DNA from: Prorocentrum cordatum
Taxonomy: Eukaryota; Sar; Dinophyceae; Prorocentrales; Prorocentraceae
Assembly (NCBI GenBank): GCA_963575745.1
Contig: CAUYUJ010016293.1
Location: 184,501 to 248,500, forward strand
Direction of reading: 5' to 3'
Length of the DNA stretch: 64,000 bases
Positions 52,939 through 63,213 of the stretch are shown here, piece after piece. Below the pieces are notes generated by a model. It was not told the origin of the DNA. It made no database searches and saw nothing but the letters and a program-made list of their open reading frames with translations. The first letter of the stretch is position 1, and every line of letters starts with the position of its first letter. The translations under genes were made by a program, and so were the position numbers.

Positions 52939-53061
52939 ATGCCCCCCTACGATCGGGGTTCAAGGATCGTCCCCTGCCCAGTACTTCGCTGTCGGGGGCC
53001 TGCCGTCGTCGATCATCTCGCTGATTCCAGGTCCACGTGTCCAGGTGCCATTCCTGGCCGC

Positions 53062-53290
53062 CGGAGGAGGACGACGAGGAGGTGAAGGACGAGGAGGAGG
53101 AGGAGGAGGAGGAGGAGGAGGAAGAAGAAGAGGAGGAGCAGGAGGGAGGGTGGGAGGTGGGGGGGGTGGAGGTGAAGAGGTGGTAAACATAGGGGAGTGG
53201 GGTGGAGGAGGAGGGGGAAGCAGGAGGCATGCGGGGCGTGGAGGAGGTGGAGGAGGACAAAGAGGAAAGGGGGCAGGTGGGGCGGGATGC
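53062..53290. repeat. Impure GGA tract
   Basis: GGA/GAA/GTG triplets. Confidence 0.88.
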
Positions 53291-54320
53291 AGGAAACGAG
53301 GTAGGACAAGCCAGGTGCGCTCGCGCCTCATCTAACATCTAATCCCTCCCTCACATCCCTTCCCATGGAGCTGTCTCTATCCGCGGACGCGTGTCATAGC
53401 CGACCTGTGACTCCCACAGAAGGACCACTTGTTTTCATGCGCAATCGGAAAAAAGGAGATCCGCGTGCACAGGAGGAAAGGGTGGCGGGTGAGCAGGAGG
53501 ATGAGCGGGAGGAGAAATATCGAGAGGAGGATGAGTGGGTGAGCAGGAGGATGATCGTGGGTCCCCAGGGTTTGTCGGGGGATAGGACACAGTTGTGGGG
53601 CACCACCTGGCAGGCCTGTTTCTTCATCGGCATGTCTCACCGTATGGATAGATTCGACGGGCCAAGAGGGGGACAAACATCTCCGTATCCACCGCCTGCC
53701 GAGGCCCCCAAAGATCGCATCCCCCAGGGGGAGGGTTGGGGATACGGCCCCGCCTCGCAGACGCAGCCTGGCGCGCAGCCATGGCCATGAGTTTCCCTCT
53801 TACGACTTACCTGATTTTCGATTTTGCGAAAATGATCAACGTCGCGACAAATCACGACCAGAGGCCGAGACCACATTTGTCTTGTGCGTTCTTCTCGGGT
53901 AAAGCCAGGGCCCTGTTGAGGGGAGCCGGTTTGTGAAAGGGCCCCGTAGCTAAGCCAAAACAAATGTGGGAATCATGAAACCAGGTTTGTTGTAGTTTGT
54001 TTTTTTACGGGTGATGGCAGATCGGGTTAGTGGAATGGGGGGGGAGGCGTGCTCAGCACGCATCATCAAGGCAAGTCCAATTAAACCCAGTCCTGCCAAT
54101 ACCCGATTTTTGAGCCCGATCCATTTGCGATGGTCCTGGGGGCCCGTCGACTAGACGTAAGAGTGACCTTTCGCCGGCGGGCACAGATGGGCCCCCAGGT
54201 GGCTGAAAACGAAGCAGGAGCAGCGGCTTGCGCGCCCAGGTTTGGTCTCCCCGCGGCCCCCAAGAAGCCGCGCACCAAAGGCCACTCTTACCCAGGGTCA
54301 TCCTTGCGCGCAGCCGATAT
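53291..54320. other. Unassigned spacer
   Basis: A plus frame at 53365-53790 is open without a domain. Inside it gtgagcaggaggatgagcgg / gtgagcaggaggatgatcgt is a local duplication. gtaagagtgacctttcgcc (54159) and ggccactcttac (ending 54292) are an inverted pair. Confidence 0.4.
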
Positions 54321-54481
54321 AGGGGGGGTGGATGTCATGGCGGGGGCCATGATACCTCCCCAGATCTCATGGCGCCTCGTCTTGTTTCATTGCGTCCCCG
54401 GCCCCCCCACTGGGCCGCGCACATGCCGCCGGTCATGATTTGCACCCGCCCCTCTTGGACACCCCCCTCTTGGCCGCTCCC
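54321..54481. repeat. GGGGGCCATGATAT repeat, copy 3
   Basis: tgtcatggcgggggccatga, cagatctcatggcgcctcgt, gccgcgcacatgccgccggt and cctcttggacaccccc, in the family order. Confidence 0.82.
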
Positions 54482-54795
54482 GATTCTGAGAGGGCTCGGA
54501 AGCCACCAGGCTTTCCGAGGAGCTCTCTGAGCCGTCCCCGAAGACGTCTGCGAAGCTCGCAGGAGGCACGAGGGCTTCTGAGCAGCCCCGCCGCCTGCTG
54601 TCACTTCCCCCCCCCCCTCGCTCGCCGCCGATCCCAGCCGCGCGTCTCCCCGCCCCAGGAGAGGCTGGACGCGCTGCGGTTGAGCCTGCGGTGTGCCCCC
54701 GCGACGCCGCAGGCGGCGGGCGAGGACGTGGAGGTCTTCGACGCCCTGCTTGGCGCCAGCGACGACGAGGGCGAGGCGGAAGGGGCGCCCACGAT
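54482..54795 (+). other. Exon-like island, acidic
   Basis: One plus frame reads ERLDALRLSLRCAPATPQAA then GEDVEVFDALLGASDDEGEA. It looks like coding sequence with GC-rich third positions but has no recognisable family and decays into GATTCG repeats at 54795. Confidence 0.22.
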
Positions 54796-55440
54796 CCGAT
54801 TCGCCGCGAGTCGAGTCGCCAGCCGGGGCCGCGGTTTCGATTCGACTCGGTTCGGCTCGGCTCACCGGCATCGGCCGGGGCCAGCCAGTAGCCGGCCGCA
54901 AGGGGAAAAGCGGGTCTTGATGGGGAACGGGTCCTGAGGTCTTTCGCTGTTTTGTTGGCTCCCCGGGGCCCTCCACGGGCCCCGGAACTGTCAGAAGACG
55001 GTGCAGGGTGGAGAATTTATCCTGGGGGAAGGCCCCAGGATCCGTTTCCCACAGGACCCAGTTCTCCCCTGCTAAGGCTCGATTCGCCAGCAGCGGCTGG
55101 GGTCAGCCGGTAGCCAGGCGAGGCGATCCGATTTCGACTCGATTCGGGACGATTCGCTGGCGATCCGATCCATTGCCGATCCGATCCGACGTCGCGGTGC
55201 GCTGCGGCACAGGCCTGCGAGTGCAAGGGCCCGTGGGACGCCCAGGAACAGGGGGAGCTGTCCACGCAGGACGGCCCCGGCCCCCTCGCCTCGAGGCGGT
55301 GCAGCAGGGCAGCGTGGATCCTCGATCATCGTCGATCCTCGATGCTCCTCGATCTTCGGTCCTCCTCGATGCTCCTTGATCCTCTGTCCTCCTCGATCCT
55401 CCTCGATCTGGTGGTCCGAAGGCGGTGAAGACGTCTGAGC
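54796..55440. repeat. GATTCG and CCTCGATC short repeats
   Basis: 54796-54880 and 55080-55165 carry gattcg/gactcg units like those at 20505-20700. 55310-55410 is a run of cctcgatc, cctcgatgctcc and cctcctcgatc units. Confidence 0.65.
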
Positions 55441-55518
55441 GCGATCGGCGCCAGGCCCCGCGCCCGTTCAGAAGCGGCGATCTCCTGGGCCAAAGCAAGG
55501 GCGGAAGTGGCTCTCCTG

Positions 55519-55623
55519 CTTCGAGGGGTGCCTGCCCCTCCCCCCGCCCTCGAGGGGTGCCTCGAGGGCAGGGGGAGGGGTGCCTCGAGGGCAGGGGGCA
55601 GGGCAAGGCAGGCACCCCTCGAA
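55519..55623. repeat. TTCGAGGGGTGCC inverted repeat
   Basis: ttcgaggggtgcctgcccct at the left and ggcaggcacccctcgaa at the right, with cgaggggtgcctcgagggca twice inside. Confidence 0.7.
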
Positions 55624-55989
55624 GTGGCTGAATGCTTCGAGGGGTGCCTCGAGATCGTGGCGTTGCACTTCTTATTCCTTGCTTTTCGCAACGGGCGCTT
55701 TCGCCCAGTTTCGGGCCCGGGCACCCTCGCAGACCGATCCGACTCGAAAAGTGGCGCGCGGCGGAGATGGGGTCTTGGTTGTGATTCTTTTCCGAGGTTG
55801 AGATTTCTGCAACCTCGAGTGGGTCTCGCGCCGGACCCACGGATCCCTGCTCCACATGCGATCGAAAGACAGAGAGAAACGGCAGGCGCATGATCCCCCG
55901 GAGGCCCGCACGGCCTTCTTGGAGTGGCGTGTTGGGCCCTCTCTGGCTGCGCCTCCAGCCGCCCCTGGTGCGTTCTGTGCTCCAGGGAG
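55624..55989. other. Unassigned spacer
   Basis: Nothing recognised. Confidence 0.35.
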
Positions 55990-56059
55990 GAAGAGGAGGA
56001 GGAGGAGGAGGAGGAGGAGGAGGAGGAGGAGGAGGAGGAGGAGGAGGAGGAGGAGGAGT
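55990..56059. repeat. GGA tract
   Basis: Pure GGA triplets. Confidence 0.95.
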
Positions 56060-56293
56060 CTTCCAGAGCCGCGGGATCTCAGAGATGCCCGATGCATCCT
56101 TGCCCGAAGGGATCCCGGCTTCATCTCAGGGGAGAACCCGGCCTGGAGCCCCTGGGCCGCCAGAGAGCGGCTCGGAGCGAAGGGAGCAGCTCCTGGCAAG
56201 CGGGTCGAGAGGTCAGGGTGCCTGTATGGGTCGGTGGTGTGGGTAGTGCCAGGGTCAAAGACAGGGGTCGGGGGCGGCCAAGGGGGGGTGCTG

Positions 56294-56460
56294 ACTAGGG
56301 GGGGGAGGACATCATGGCGGGGGCCATGATATCTCCCCAGATCTCATGGCGCCTCGTCTTATTGCCAGACGTCCCACCCACCCACCCCTGGGCCGCGCAC
56401 ATGCCCCCAGCCATGAGTTGCGCCTCCCCCTCTTGGACGCCTCCCTCTTGGACGCCCCCG
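56294..56460. repeat. GGGGGCCATGATAT repeat, copy 4
   Basis: catcatggcgggggccatga, cagatctcatggcgcctcgt, and two cctc(c)ctcttggacgcc units at the end. A half foldback (agcgccgatccaagagatcc, 56473) follows. Confidence 0.82.
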
Positions 56461-56684
56461 AGTGGGGGGGGCCAGCGCCGATCCAAGAGATCCGCGCGTA
56501 CCTTCGAGAGTTTCTGTGCGTGTGTGTATGTGTGCATGCATGTGTGTGTGTGTGTGTGCAGCGGGGTGTTGGAGGTTGCCCTGTCTCTTCGTCGGCGGCA
56601 GAAGCCAGCGGTAGGGGGGGGCGGAGGGAAAGCGAGGGCCGTTCCGCCGCGCAGGCGGAGACAGGCGGAAGGAAGAATCGGCCC

Positions 56685-56901
56685 TCCAATCGGGACGATC
56701 AAAATTGGTGCGGCAAGACTTGGGACGAAGACCGACAGCAGTTCTTGTGCATCTTGAACCGGATTTGCTGTCAGTGTCGCCGCGGGCCTTGCTCATGTGA
56801 GACAGAAGGCAGCCCGCCCAACAGCGGCTGCTGCCAGTGTCGGGCAACCTGCGCTGTTGGACATCGTACCCTTTTTTCTCCGTACCCCCTTTCAACGTCC
56901 A
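56685..56901. mobile_element. GGACGCCCGA inverted-repeat element, copy 3
   Basis: cgggacgatcaaaattggtg, gacagaaggcagcccgcccaa and acagcggctgctg match 37843-38051 in order. The ends are eroded. Confidence 0.7.
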
Positions 56902-56929
56902 AGTCCAGGGGACAACAATATTGTCCTGG

Positions 56930-57051
56930 CATCGCTCGGACGTGTGCATTTTTCTTTCGGCGAGGACCATCGAGGAGCATCCTTGATAATTTGGCGAAAA
57001 AACCACGCACGAAACCGAAAAAAAACACAGGGAATGGACGTCCGAGCGATG
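56930..57051. mobile_element. CATCGCTCGGACGT MITE, intact copy
   Basis: 122 bases with perfect 14-bp inverted ends, flanked by TGG and GCC. Confidence 0.9.
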
Positions 57052-57147
57052 GCCAGAACAACATTGTTCGATTCAGAGATTCCAGACCTCGCCAGGTGTC
57101 GAACGGGTCGCGTTGCCAGATGTCTGGGCCCCTCTCTCCCGTCCTTT

Positions 57148-57388
57148 GTGGGCCCCGGAAACGGCAGGGCCGTTTCTCACCGTTTCCAAAAAAATGTCTA
57201 TCGAAAATGGAAACGGCAAAAAAAACGGCGACCAGGAACGGCAACAAAAACGGCTCCAGCATCGGAACTGGAGCCGGAACCGGTCAAACAACGGCGACGG
57301 CACCGATAAGAAAAACGGCGTCGGAACCGGCAACAAAAAGGCGGAACGGAACCGGTAAAAAAAAGGCCCTGCCGTTTCCAGGGCCCAC
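57148..57388. repeat. GTGGGCCCCGGAAACGGCAGG inverted-repeat block
   Basis: gtgggccccggaaacggcag (left) and its complement ctgccgtttccagggcccac (right) pair over 24 bases with one mismatch. The interior is a degenerate array of aaaacggc and ggaaccgg units. Confidence 0.75.
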
Positions 57389-57507
57389 TGAGCTCCCGCC
57401 CTCTGCCCATGCCCCCCGGCGGCGCGATGGTCTGCCCTGGCCCTGCCGCCTCGGGGACGGCCTCCCCTCGAGTCTCCTCCGGCCTGGGCCGACGGAGGGC
57501 CTCTCGG

Positions 57508-57670
57508 GAGGGGACAAAACACACAGACGCAATGAATCGTCGACTCCCAGGAAGATAACGGAAAATATGGGAAGTGGTGGGGAAGACGAAAACCCAGAAG
57601 ATATAGGAAAATGTGGGGAATCTGTTGATTTGTGTGTATATGTGTGTGTGTGTGTTTCTGGGGCCCCTTC
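57508..57670. repeat. GTGTATTTATTTGTGTG element, copy 5
   Basis: ggggacaaaacacacagacg, ggaaaatatgggaagtggtg, and a right end expanded to tgtgtatatgtgtgtgtgtg. Confidence 0.82.
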
Positions 57671-57892
57671 GGCCTCGTGCTCCTTAAAGGATGCCCTCCT
57701 GCCCCGCGCCCGACCTCAGCCAGGACGGCTCTGCACAGGCCGTCCTCCTCCTCCCCCTCGCGGGCGGGAGCCGCGTTCACGACGGCCTCGCGGTCGAGGC
57801 CGCGAGGGCGCGGGGACGGACGCGCGTCGCTCGCTGGAAGAAGGGCACCCCCGAGGGCGCGAAGTTCTTCGCGCTTCGCGGTGCGGCTGCGA

Positions 57893-57985
57893 CTCCTCCT
57901 CCTCCTCCTCCCCTCCTCCTCCTCCTCCTCTCTCCTCCTCCTCCTCCTCCTCCTCCTCCTCCTCCTCCTCCTCCTCCTCCTCCTC
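57893..57985. repeat. TCC tract
   Basis: TCC triplets with two short interruptions. Confidence 0.95.
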
Positions 57986-58660
57986 GTCGCCCCTGGGAGG
58001 GCGGCGCGAGATAGCGATGTTCGCGCGTCGCGCCGCGCGAAGCGCGACATTAGGCGCCCTGGTTGGAAGCAGGTATTCTTGGACCCCCAGATCCCCATCC
58101 ACTTCAAGCGCCTTCCTACAGCAAGAACCGAACTTTGCCGGTGGTGTGCTGTTATTATGTGGTCGCACCCGAACCCAATCCCAGACCACCGACGTCATGA
58201 CTTTTGCATGACGCGGCCCCCAGAGGTCCGGACCCCTTTCCCGGGACCGGTTTTTCGTCCTGAGTCGTTTTTTGACGGTCCCGAGGGCCGGTGAGGGCCC
58301 CCAGAGTCCAAAAATAATGAAAAACCTCCCGTCGTGATTTTTGTCATGACTCGAGGGGGTCTGGGATCTGCGGTATCCGCCTTCCTGCTTCATGTTTCTG
58401 CCTGCGTCTTCCGACTGGTGGGTATGGATCTGGTCGTCGCTCGTGGCCCCCTCAGGACGCGTCCTCGGACCGCAGCCACAGCTTCGGGAGCCCTGCGGAC
58501 ACGGGGTCGCCGATGCTCGGGCGGGCGGTAATGGGAGGCTACCTACATGGGAGGTAAAGAGAAGATGGCCTGACGGAGCCTTGCAGGACCCCTTTGGGAG
58601 CCATCAGGGGCCCCACAGGGTTCCCAATGGGCACACTTTAGGACCCTTCTCTTCAACCTC
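57986..58660. other. Unassigned spacer
   Basis: No domain or repeat array recognised. Confidence 0.35.
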
Positions 58661-58820
58661 CCCATGTGGGCCACCCCGCATCACCACCCGCCCGAGATGC
58701 CGCCGCTGGAGCCTCCAGACCTCATCGCCTTGGACGGCCCGGCGGATCTCCTCTCCTTCGAGCCCGTCCCGCGCGAGCCACAGGCGCCGCCTCCCGCCTT
58801 CCCTCGGGGCCGGACGGCAG
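58661..58820 (+). other. Exon-like island before a GGA tract
   Basis: Reads MWATPHHHPPEMPPLEPPDL then IALDGPADLLSFEPVPREPQ. Pro-rich and plausible as protein. It passes directly into Glu/Gly repeats. No family. Confidence 0.22.
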
Positions 58821-59280
58821 GACAGGAGGAGGGGGAGGAGGAGGAGGAGAGGAAGGAGGAAGAGGAGGAGGAGGAGGAGGAGGAGGAGGAGGGTGGAGGA
58901 GGAGGGAGGAGGAGGAGGGAGGAGGAGGAGAGGAGGAGGAGGGAGGAGGAGGAGGGGGAGAGGAGGAGGAGGAGGAGGAGGAGGAGGAGGAGGAGGAGGA
59001 GAGAGAGGAGAGAGGAGGAGAGGCGGAGGAGAGGGTGAGGAGGAGGGGAGGAGAGGAGGAGGAGAGGAGAGGGAGGAGGAGGAGGAGGAGGAGGTGGAAA
59101 GGAGGAGGAGGAGGAGTAGGAGGAGAAGAGGAGGAGGCGGAGGAGGAGGAGGAGGAGGAGGAAGAGGAGGGAGGAGGAGGAGAGGAGGAGCAGGAGCAGG
59201 AGAGGAGGAGGAGGAGGAAGAGGATGAGGAGGAGGAGGAGGAGGAGGAGGAGGAGGATAGGAGGAGGGGAAGGGGGGGAG
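58821..59280. repeat. GGA tract, about 460 bp, the longest complete one here
   Basis: GGA with frequent gagagg and gggaggagg interruptions. All plus-strand purine. Confidence 0.95.
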
Positions 59281-59934
59281 GGTACGAAACCAGCTGCAAG
59301 CAGCTGGCTTCGGCCCCCGCCGCCGGGCCCATTCCTCCGTGCGTGGGCGCCTCCCGGCGCCGGGAGGCGCCAGGAGAAGCAGCCAGGCGAGCGCTGCTTC
59401 TCTTCCCTACCCTCTGCTGTCCTGCCCTCTGCGCCCCCCCCAAGAGTCCTCCTCGCGTCGTTCGTGCAGGCCCCACGGCGGAGGGCCTGTGGCAGCTCTC
59501 GGCCTCGGGGGGCCCGCCCCCGCGCCGCGGGAACGTCAGCGCAACAGCTCGGGACCCGGTCTGCCTCGATGTCTGGCGAACGAGTCGCGCCAGACCTGCG
59601 TTTTCAGTCTGCGAAGTTATTGAGTAACGTGTCGCTGCGCTGCGGGCTGCGTGTTGCATACCGGGGCAGCTGAGCTCGGGACGAAGAGCTGGTCCCCGAG
59701 AAGGGTCAAGGCTGCACGGGGCGGGAGGCCAGCATTACTCGAGGAACTTTTTAGCTCCGCGGGCGCCAGGTTGTGCAAGACGGTCAGGCGCGTTTGGTCG
59801 TTCGTCTGCCGTCCGTTGTTCGCCGTCGTGTCGTGTCGTCTCCCGCACTCTGCCACTGGGCTCCCGTTCGCTGGTAAAAAAAGTGCAAGATGGTCAGGCG
59901 CCTGTCAAAGCTAGCGGTGATGGGCAACAGATCA
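59281..59934. other. Unassigned spacer
   Basis: gtgcaaga(c/t)ggtcaggcgc occurs twice (59773 and 59882). Nothing else recognised. Confidence 0.35.
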
Positions 59935-60103
59935 GCCACGCGCAGAGGGGGGTGGGGGGAGGGGGGAGGGCTTCTTGAAGCAGCACCCCTGCTTCTTAGA
60001 AGGCGCGTGGCCTTATCTATAGACGTAAGGCCGGCGCGTTCTAAGAAGCAGCCTGCTTCTAAGAAGCCCTCCCCCCTCCCCCCACCCCCTTGTGCGCGCC
60101 GCC
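59935..60103. mobile_element. CTTCTTAGAAGC foldback element, best copy
   Basis: Almost the whole 169 bases folds: ggggggtggggggagggggg pairs with cccccctccccccaccccct, gcttctt with aagaagc, and gcgcgtggccttat-ctatagac-gtaaggccggcgc in the centre. Confidence 0.88.
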
Positions 60104-60152
60104 AAACACAGACGAGTGTAGGCACGAAAGCTAAAGAGGACAGAACTTTCAG

Positions 60153-60271
60153 AACTCCGTGCAGGTTCCTCGGACTGGCGCTGGGCTCACCGCCCTGGCG
60201 CGCGGCGCGGCGGCGCCAGAGGCGCCGCCAGGGGGTCAGTGCCATGTCAAGAAATCCGCGCAGAGCTCCGA
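60153..60271. mobile_element. Foldback element, TCCGCGCGGA family, diverged
   Basis: aactccgtgcaggttcct at the left and aatccgcgcagagctccg at the right. The centre ctggcgc...gcgccag folds. Confidence 0.6.
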
Positions 60272-61448
60272 ACATTCAGAGGAAAACGCTACGTCGGGAA
60301 ACATATATTGTCTGCCACAGACGAAAAGTAAAAGAAGCCCGGGCTAGGCGATGCGGCCTGGGTAGAAAAGTAAGAAGTGCAGCAACACGCACAGTATTTG
60401 GCAGCGCCCACAAGGGGCTGGCGCGCCGCCACAGTATGAACGAGTAGAAGCAAATAATCTTAGTCATCAAGAGCACAGAGTAGACTCCACGTGATGTGAT
60501 TATGGGGAGAGTGCGACCATTTGAGCCGCACAAGGCTCAAACGGAGGATACCGAAACATGAGAGAAGGCCGAAACACGAAATCCGCGGTGTGCTGGGCTG
60601 CAGCATTGTGGGTTGAGAGCGGGCGCCTGTAATGTTGTCGGCAGTCCATGGTGCGATTCCACAGCTGGTATGTATGGGTCCTCCCCTTCCTCTTGCTCCT
60701 CCCCCATGTTGCCTCCCCAGACCTCCGATGGCGAGATTCCTTCAATGAGCGCCCCTCTGACTTCGGGGGCTCTTCCTGGAATTGGCTTGTCACCATGGGC
60801 CACCTATTATTGGCTCAAGAAGTGACGGTTCCAGGGACCAGACGCGGCCTCGAGGCGCAGAAAACAGCCAACGAGAAGCACACGCCTTGCTTTGTGCAAG
60901 ACGTTGGAGGTCCGGCCCCTTCGGCAACCCTCTCTCCGGGAAAGTCCTGCCCCGGCGACGAGACAGCCCCGTGGTCCCAAGCAGAATTCGGACGGGGCCG
61001 GGACGAGGGCAAAGCCGTTCTAGGGCGTTCTGGAACGCGCTCCGAGCGTTCAGGAGCGCTGTGAGAAGACCGCGGCGCCCGAGACATCCTCCAGAAGCGC
61101 TGGATATCAGAGATTCCCGATTTAGCTTCGTCCGACTTTCTCTTCGTCGTGGTTTCGTCGTAGTAACGAATCGGGCCCACACTTCGGTCCTCGCGTCGTT
61201 TTCCTCATCTTCTCGCCTGCCCTCGTCTCTCTTATCCTTCTCCTCCTGCTCCTCCTCCCCGTCCGCGGCCCGAAGTTTGTCGAAGACACATGTTCGGCAT
61301 GGCCCAGGCGTTTGGCCTTCCGCGGTCAAACTGGTACTGTTTCACATGTTTTTGGGGTCTTCCTCTCGTCCTCGTCCTTCCTCCTCTTCTCCCACCACAT
61401 CGCCCTCCTCCTCCTCGGTGGGGAGGATGAGGGATGAGGATGTGGAGA
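60272..61448. other. Spacer with a dispersed repeat at 60990-61145
   Basis: The dispersed repeat (ggggccgggacgagggc, tctagggcgttctggaacgc, gcggcgcccgagacatcctc) matches 48708-48860. The rest is unassigned. Confidence 0.45.
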
Positions 61449-61560
61449 AGGAGGAGGAGGAGGAGGAGGTTGAAGATGGGGAGGAGGGGGACGAGGAGGA
61501 GGAGGAGGAAGATGAGGAGGAGAAGGAGGAGAAGGAGCACGAGGAGGAGAACGAGGAGGA
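61449..61560. repeat. GGA tract
   Basis: GGA/GAA/GAC triplets leading into an exon-like frame (LLGSPAIPPPAKREGLWLAA, 61567-61657). Confidence 0.9.
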
Positions 61561-61678
61561 GGATGGGCTCCTCGGCTCTCCTGCCATCCCCCCCCCGGCC
61601 AAGCGAGAGGGCCTCTGGCTCGCCGCGGGAGAGGCGGGAGCCCTGAGCCTGCCGTGAGGGCCGCGGCGGCGCCCCACG

Positions 61679-61943
61679 CTCCTCCTCCTCCTCCTCCTCT
61701 TCCTCCCTCCTCCTTCCTCCTCCTCCTCCTCCTCCTCCTCCTCCCCCTCCCCCTCCTCCTCTTCCTCCTCTCCTCCTCCTCTCCTCTCTCCTCCTCCTCC
61801 TCCTCCTCCTCCCTCCTCCTCCTCCTACTCCTCCTCCTCCTCCTCCTCTCCTCCTCCCTCCTCCCTCCTCCTCCTCCCTCCTCCTCCTCTCCACCCCTCT
61901 TCCTCCTCTCCTCCTCCTCCTCCTCCTCCTCCTTCTTCACCTC
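61679..61943. repeat. TCC tract, about 265 bp
   Basis: TCC with CCTCTC interruptions. Inverted relative to the GGA tract 120 bases upstream. Confidence 0.95.
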
Positions 61944-62335
61944 CTCCCAACTTGCCGGAAAGCTGGCCTGGTTACTTGAACACGTTCGCCCCTTCCAGCG
62001 TGCACAAAGCAACTTAGCCCAGGCTTGCCTTTCGAACTCTCTGGGAAGCTGGCCCAGAGCTCTTGAATGATGAGACTCTTGATCATATGTTCGTCTGTAC
62101 GAGGGGGTCGGGCGCCTTAGCGTCTCCCAATGTCTCCCCCGCGGACTCCCGGGCAAAATTTGTCTGATGTGTTGTATGCACCCACCTCGTGGGGAAATAA
62201 GTTCTTGTTTTGATATTACATCGCGACGCGACCACCACCACGTGAGGGGGGGCCACGATTCGGGGAACAAAAGTAGCATGAGCATTACACCAGAGACTCA
62301 CCCCAATCAGTGGATAGTTTGAACTGCAGTGATCT
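61944..62335. other. Spacer with a repeat shared with 48153-48262
   Basis: aacttgccggaaagctggcc, cacgttcgccccttccagcg and gaagctggcccagagct. 62080-62335 is unassigned. Confidence 0.45.
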
Positions 62336-62560
62336 GTATATTGAGATCGATTGTGAGATCGATAGTGAGATCGATCGTGGAATCGATAGTGAGGACGATT
62401 GCAAGGTCGATCGTAAAATTGATAGTGAAATCAATGCATCACGATCGATCGTGAGCTCGTTCGTGCGATCTATAGTGAAATCGCTTGTGAGATCGATAGT
62501 GAAATTGATGGTGAGATCGATGGAGAGGTGGGTAAATGCGGTCGATGGTGAGACCGATCG
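62336..62560. repeat. 12-bp tandem repeat, GTGAGATCGATA
   Basis: About 18 variants of (g)tgagatcgata / gtgaaatcgat. All contain gatcgat-type sites, so the array is rich in short palindromes. Confidence 0.9.
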
Positions 62561-62721
62561 ATAAGAAGATCGACCAGGAACCCCGGGCACCCCACCGCCC
62601 ACCGAAATCGGCCCAGAACCCGGAATTGGGAACCCGGAAACCTGGGAACCCCGAACGGGGAACCCGGGAACTTGGCCGCCTACCGAAGTCGGTCAAAATG
62701 TTTCGCCAAATCCTTCAATGT

Positions 62722-62796
62722 CCGCCAGGACCCTATCAGTGCAAGCACTGCTTGGGGAATCTCCGCCTGGACCCCAATCAGTGCAAGCACTGACTG
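62722..62796. repeat. Short direct repeat CAGTGCAAGCACTG
   Basis: tatcagtgcaagcactgctt and aatcagtgcaagcactgact, 40 bases apart, each palindromic. Confidence 0.7.
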
Positions 62797-62808
62797 GGGA
62801 GCAAACTT

Positions 62809-62919
62809 GCGGAGGTCCGCGCGGATGTCTCGGATCGGCGCCGGAGCCTTCTGCTGGCGCGCTCCGCGCGCCGGGGAGTGGGGTGCAGCGCCGATCAGAG
62901 AGATCCGGGCCGAGCTTTC
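62809..62919. mobile_element. Foldback element, TCCGCGCGGA family, copy 4
   Basis: ggaggtccgcgcggatgtct then cggatcggcgccgg, and gcagcgccgatcagagagat then ccgggccgagctt. Confidence 0.65.
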
Positions 62920-62974
62920 AAAAAAGTGTGCTTGTGTTACTTCTTTGCTTGTCTGGCGACGCGAGCTCGAAGGT

Positions 62975-63092
62975 TTGCAAAAAAGCGAAGGATTGCAATC
63001 CTTCGAAGGATTGATTGCAATCCTTCGAAGGGTTTTTTTGCAATCCTTCCTTCGAAGGTTTTTTTGCAATCCTTCGAAGGATTGCAATCCTT
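62975..63092. repeat. AAGGATTGCAATCCTTCG repeats
   Basis: Overlapping palindromic units aaggattgcaatccttcga and tttttttgcaatccttc. Similar tttttttgcaatc units lie at 31915-31955. Confidence 0.85.
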
Positions 63093-63213
63093 CGGTGGAG
63101 GGTGTCTCGAGCAGGGAGCTCCTTCCTCGCGTTGTCCCCGAGGCGCGCGCGAGCAGCGCGTGCGCCGCGTGCGGGTGCCTGGGGACCGAGCGCTTCTGCG
63201 GGCTCGACTTGGC

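Noticed and set aside
56525-56562. Regulatory GT element
   Set aside because: A short impure GT microsatellite with no other support.
60800-60819. Relict dinoflagellate spliced leader (ends TTGGCTCAAG)
   Set aside because: Only the last ten bases match, and the upstream bases differ from the leader. A ten-base match is expected by chance in a window this size.
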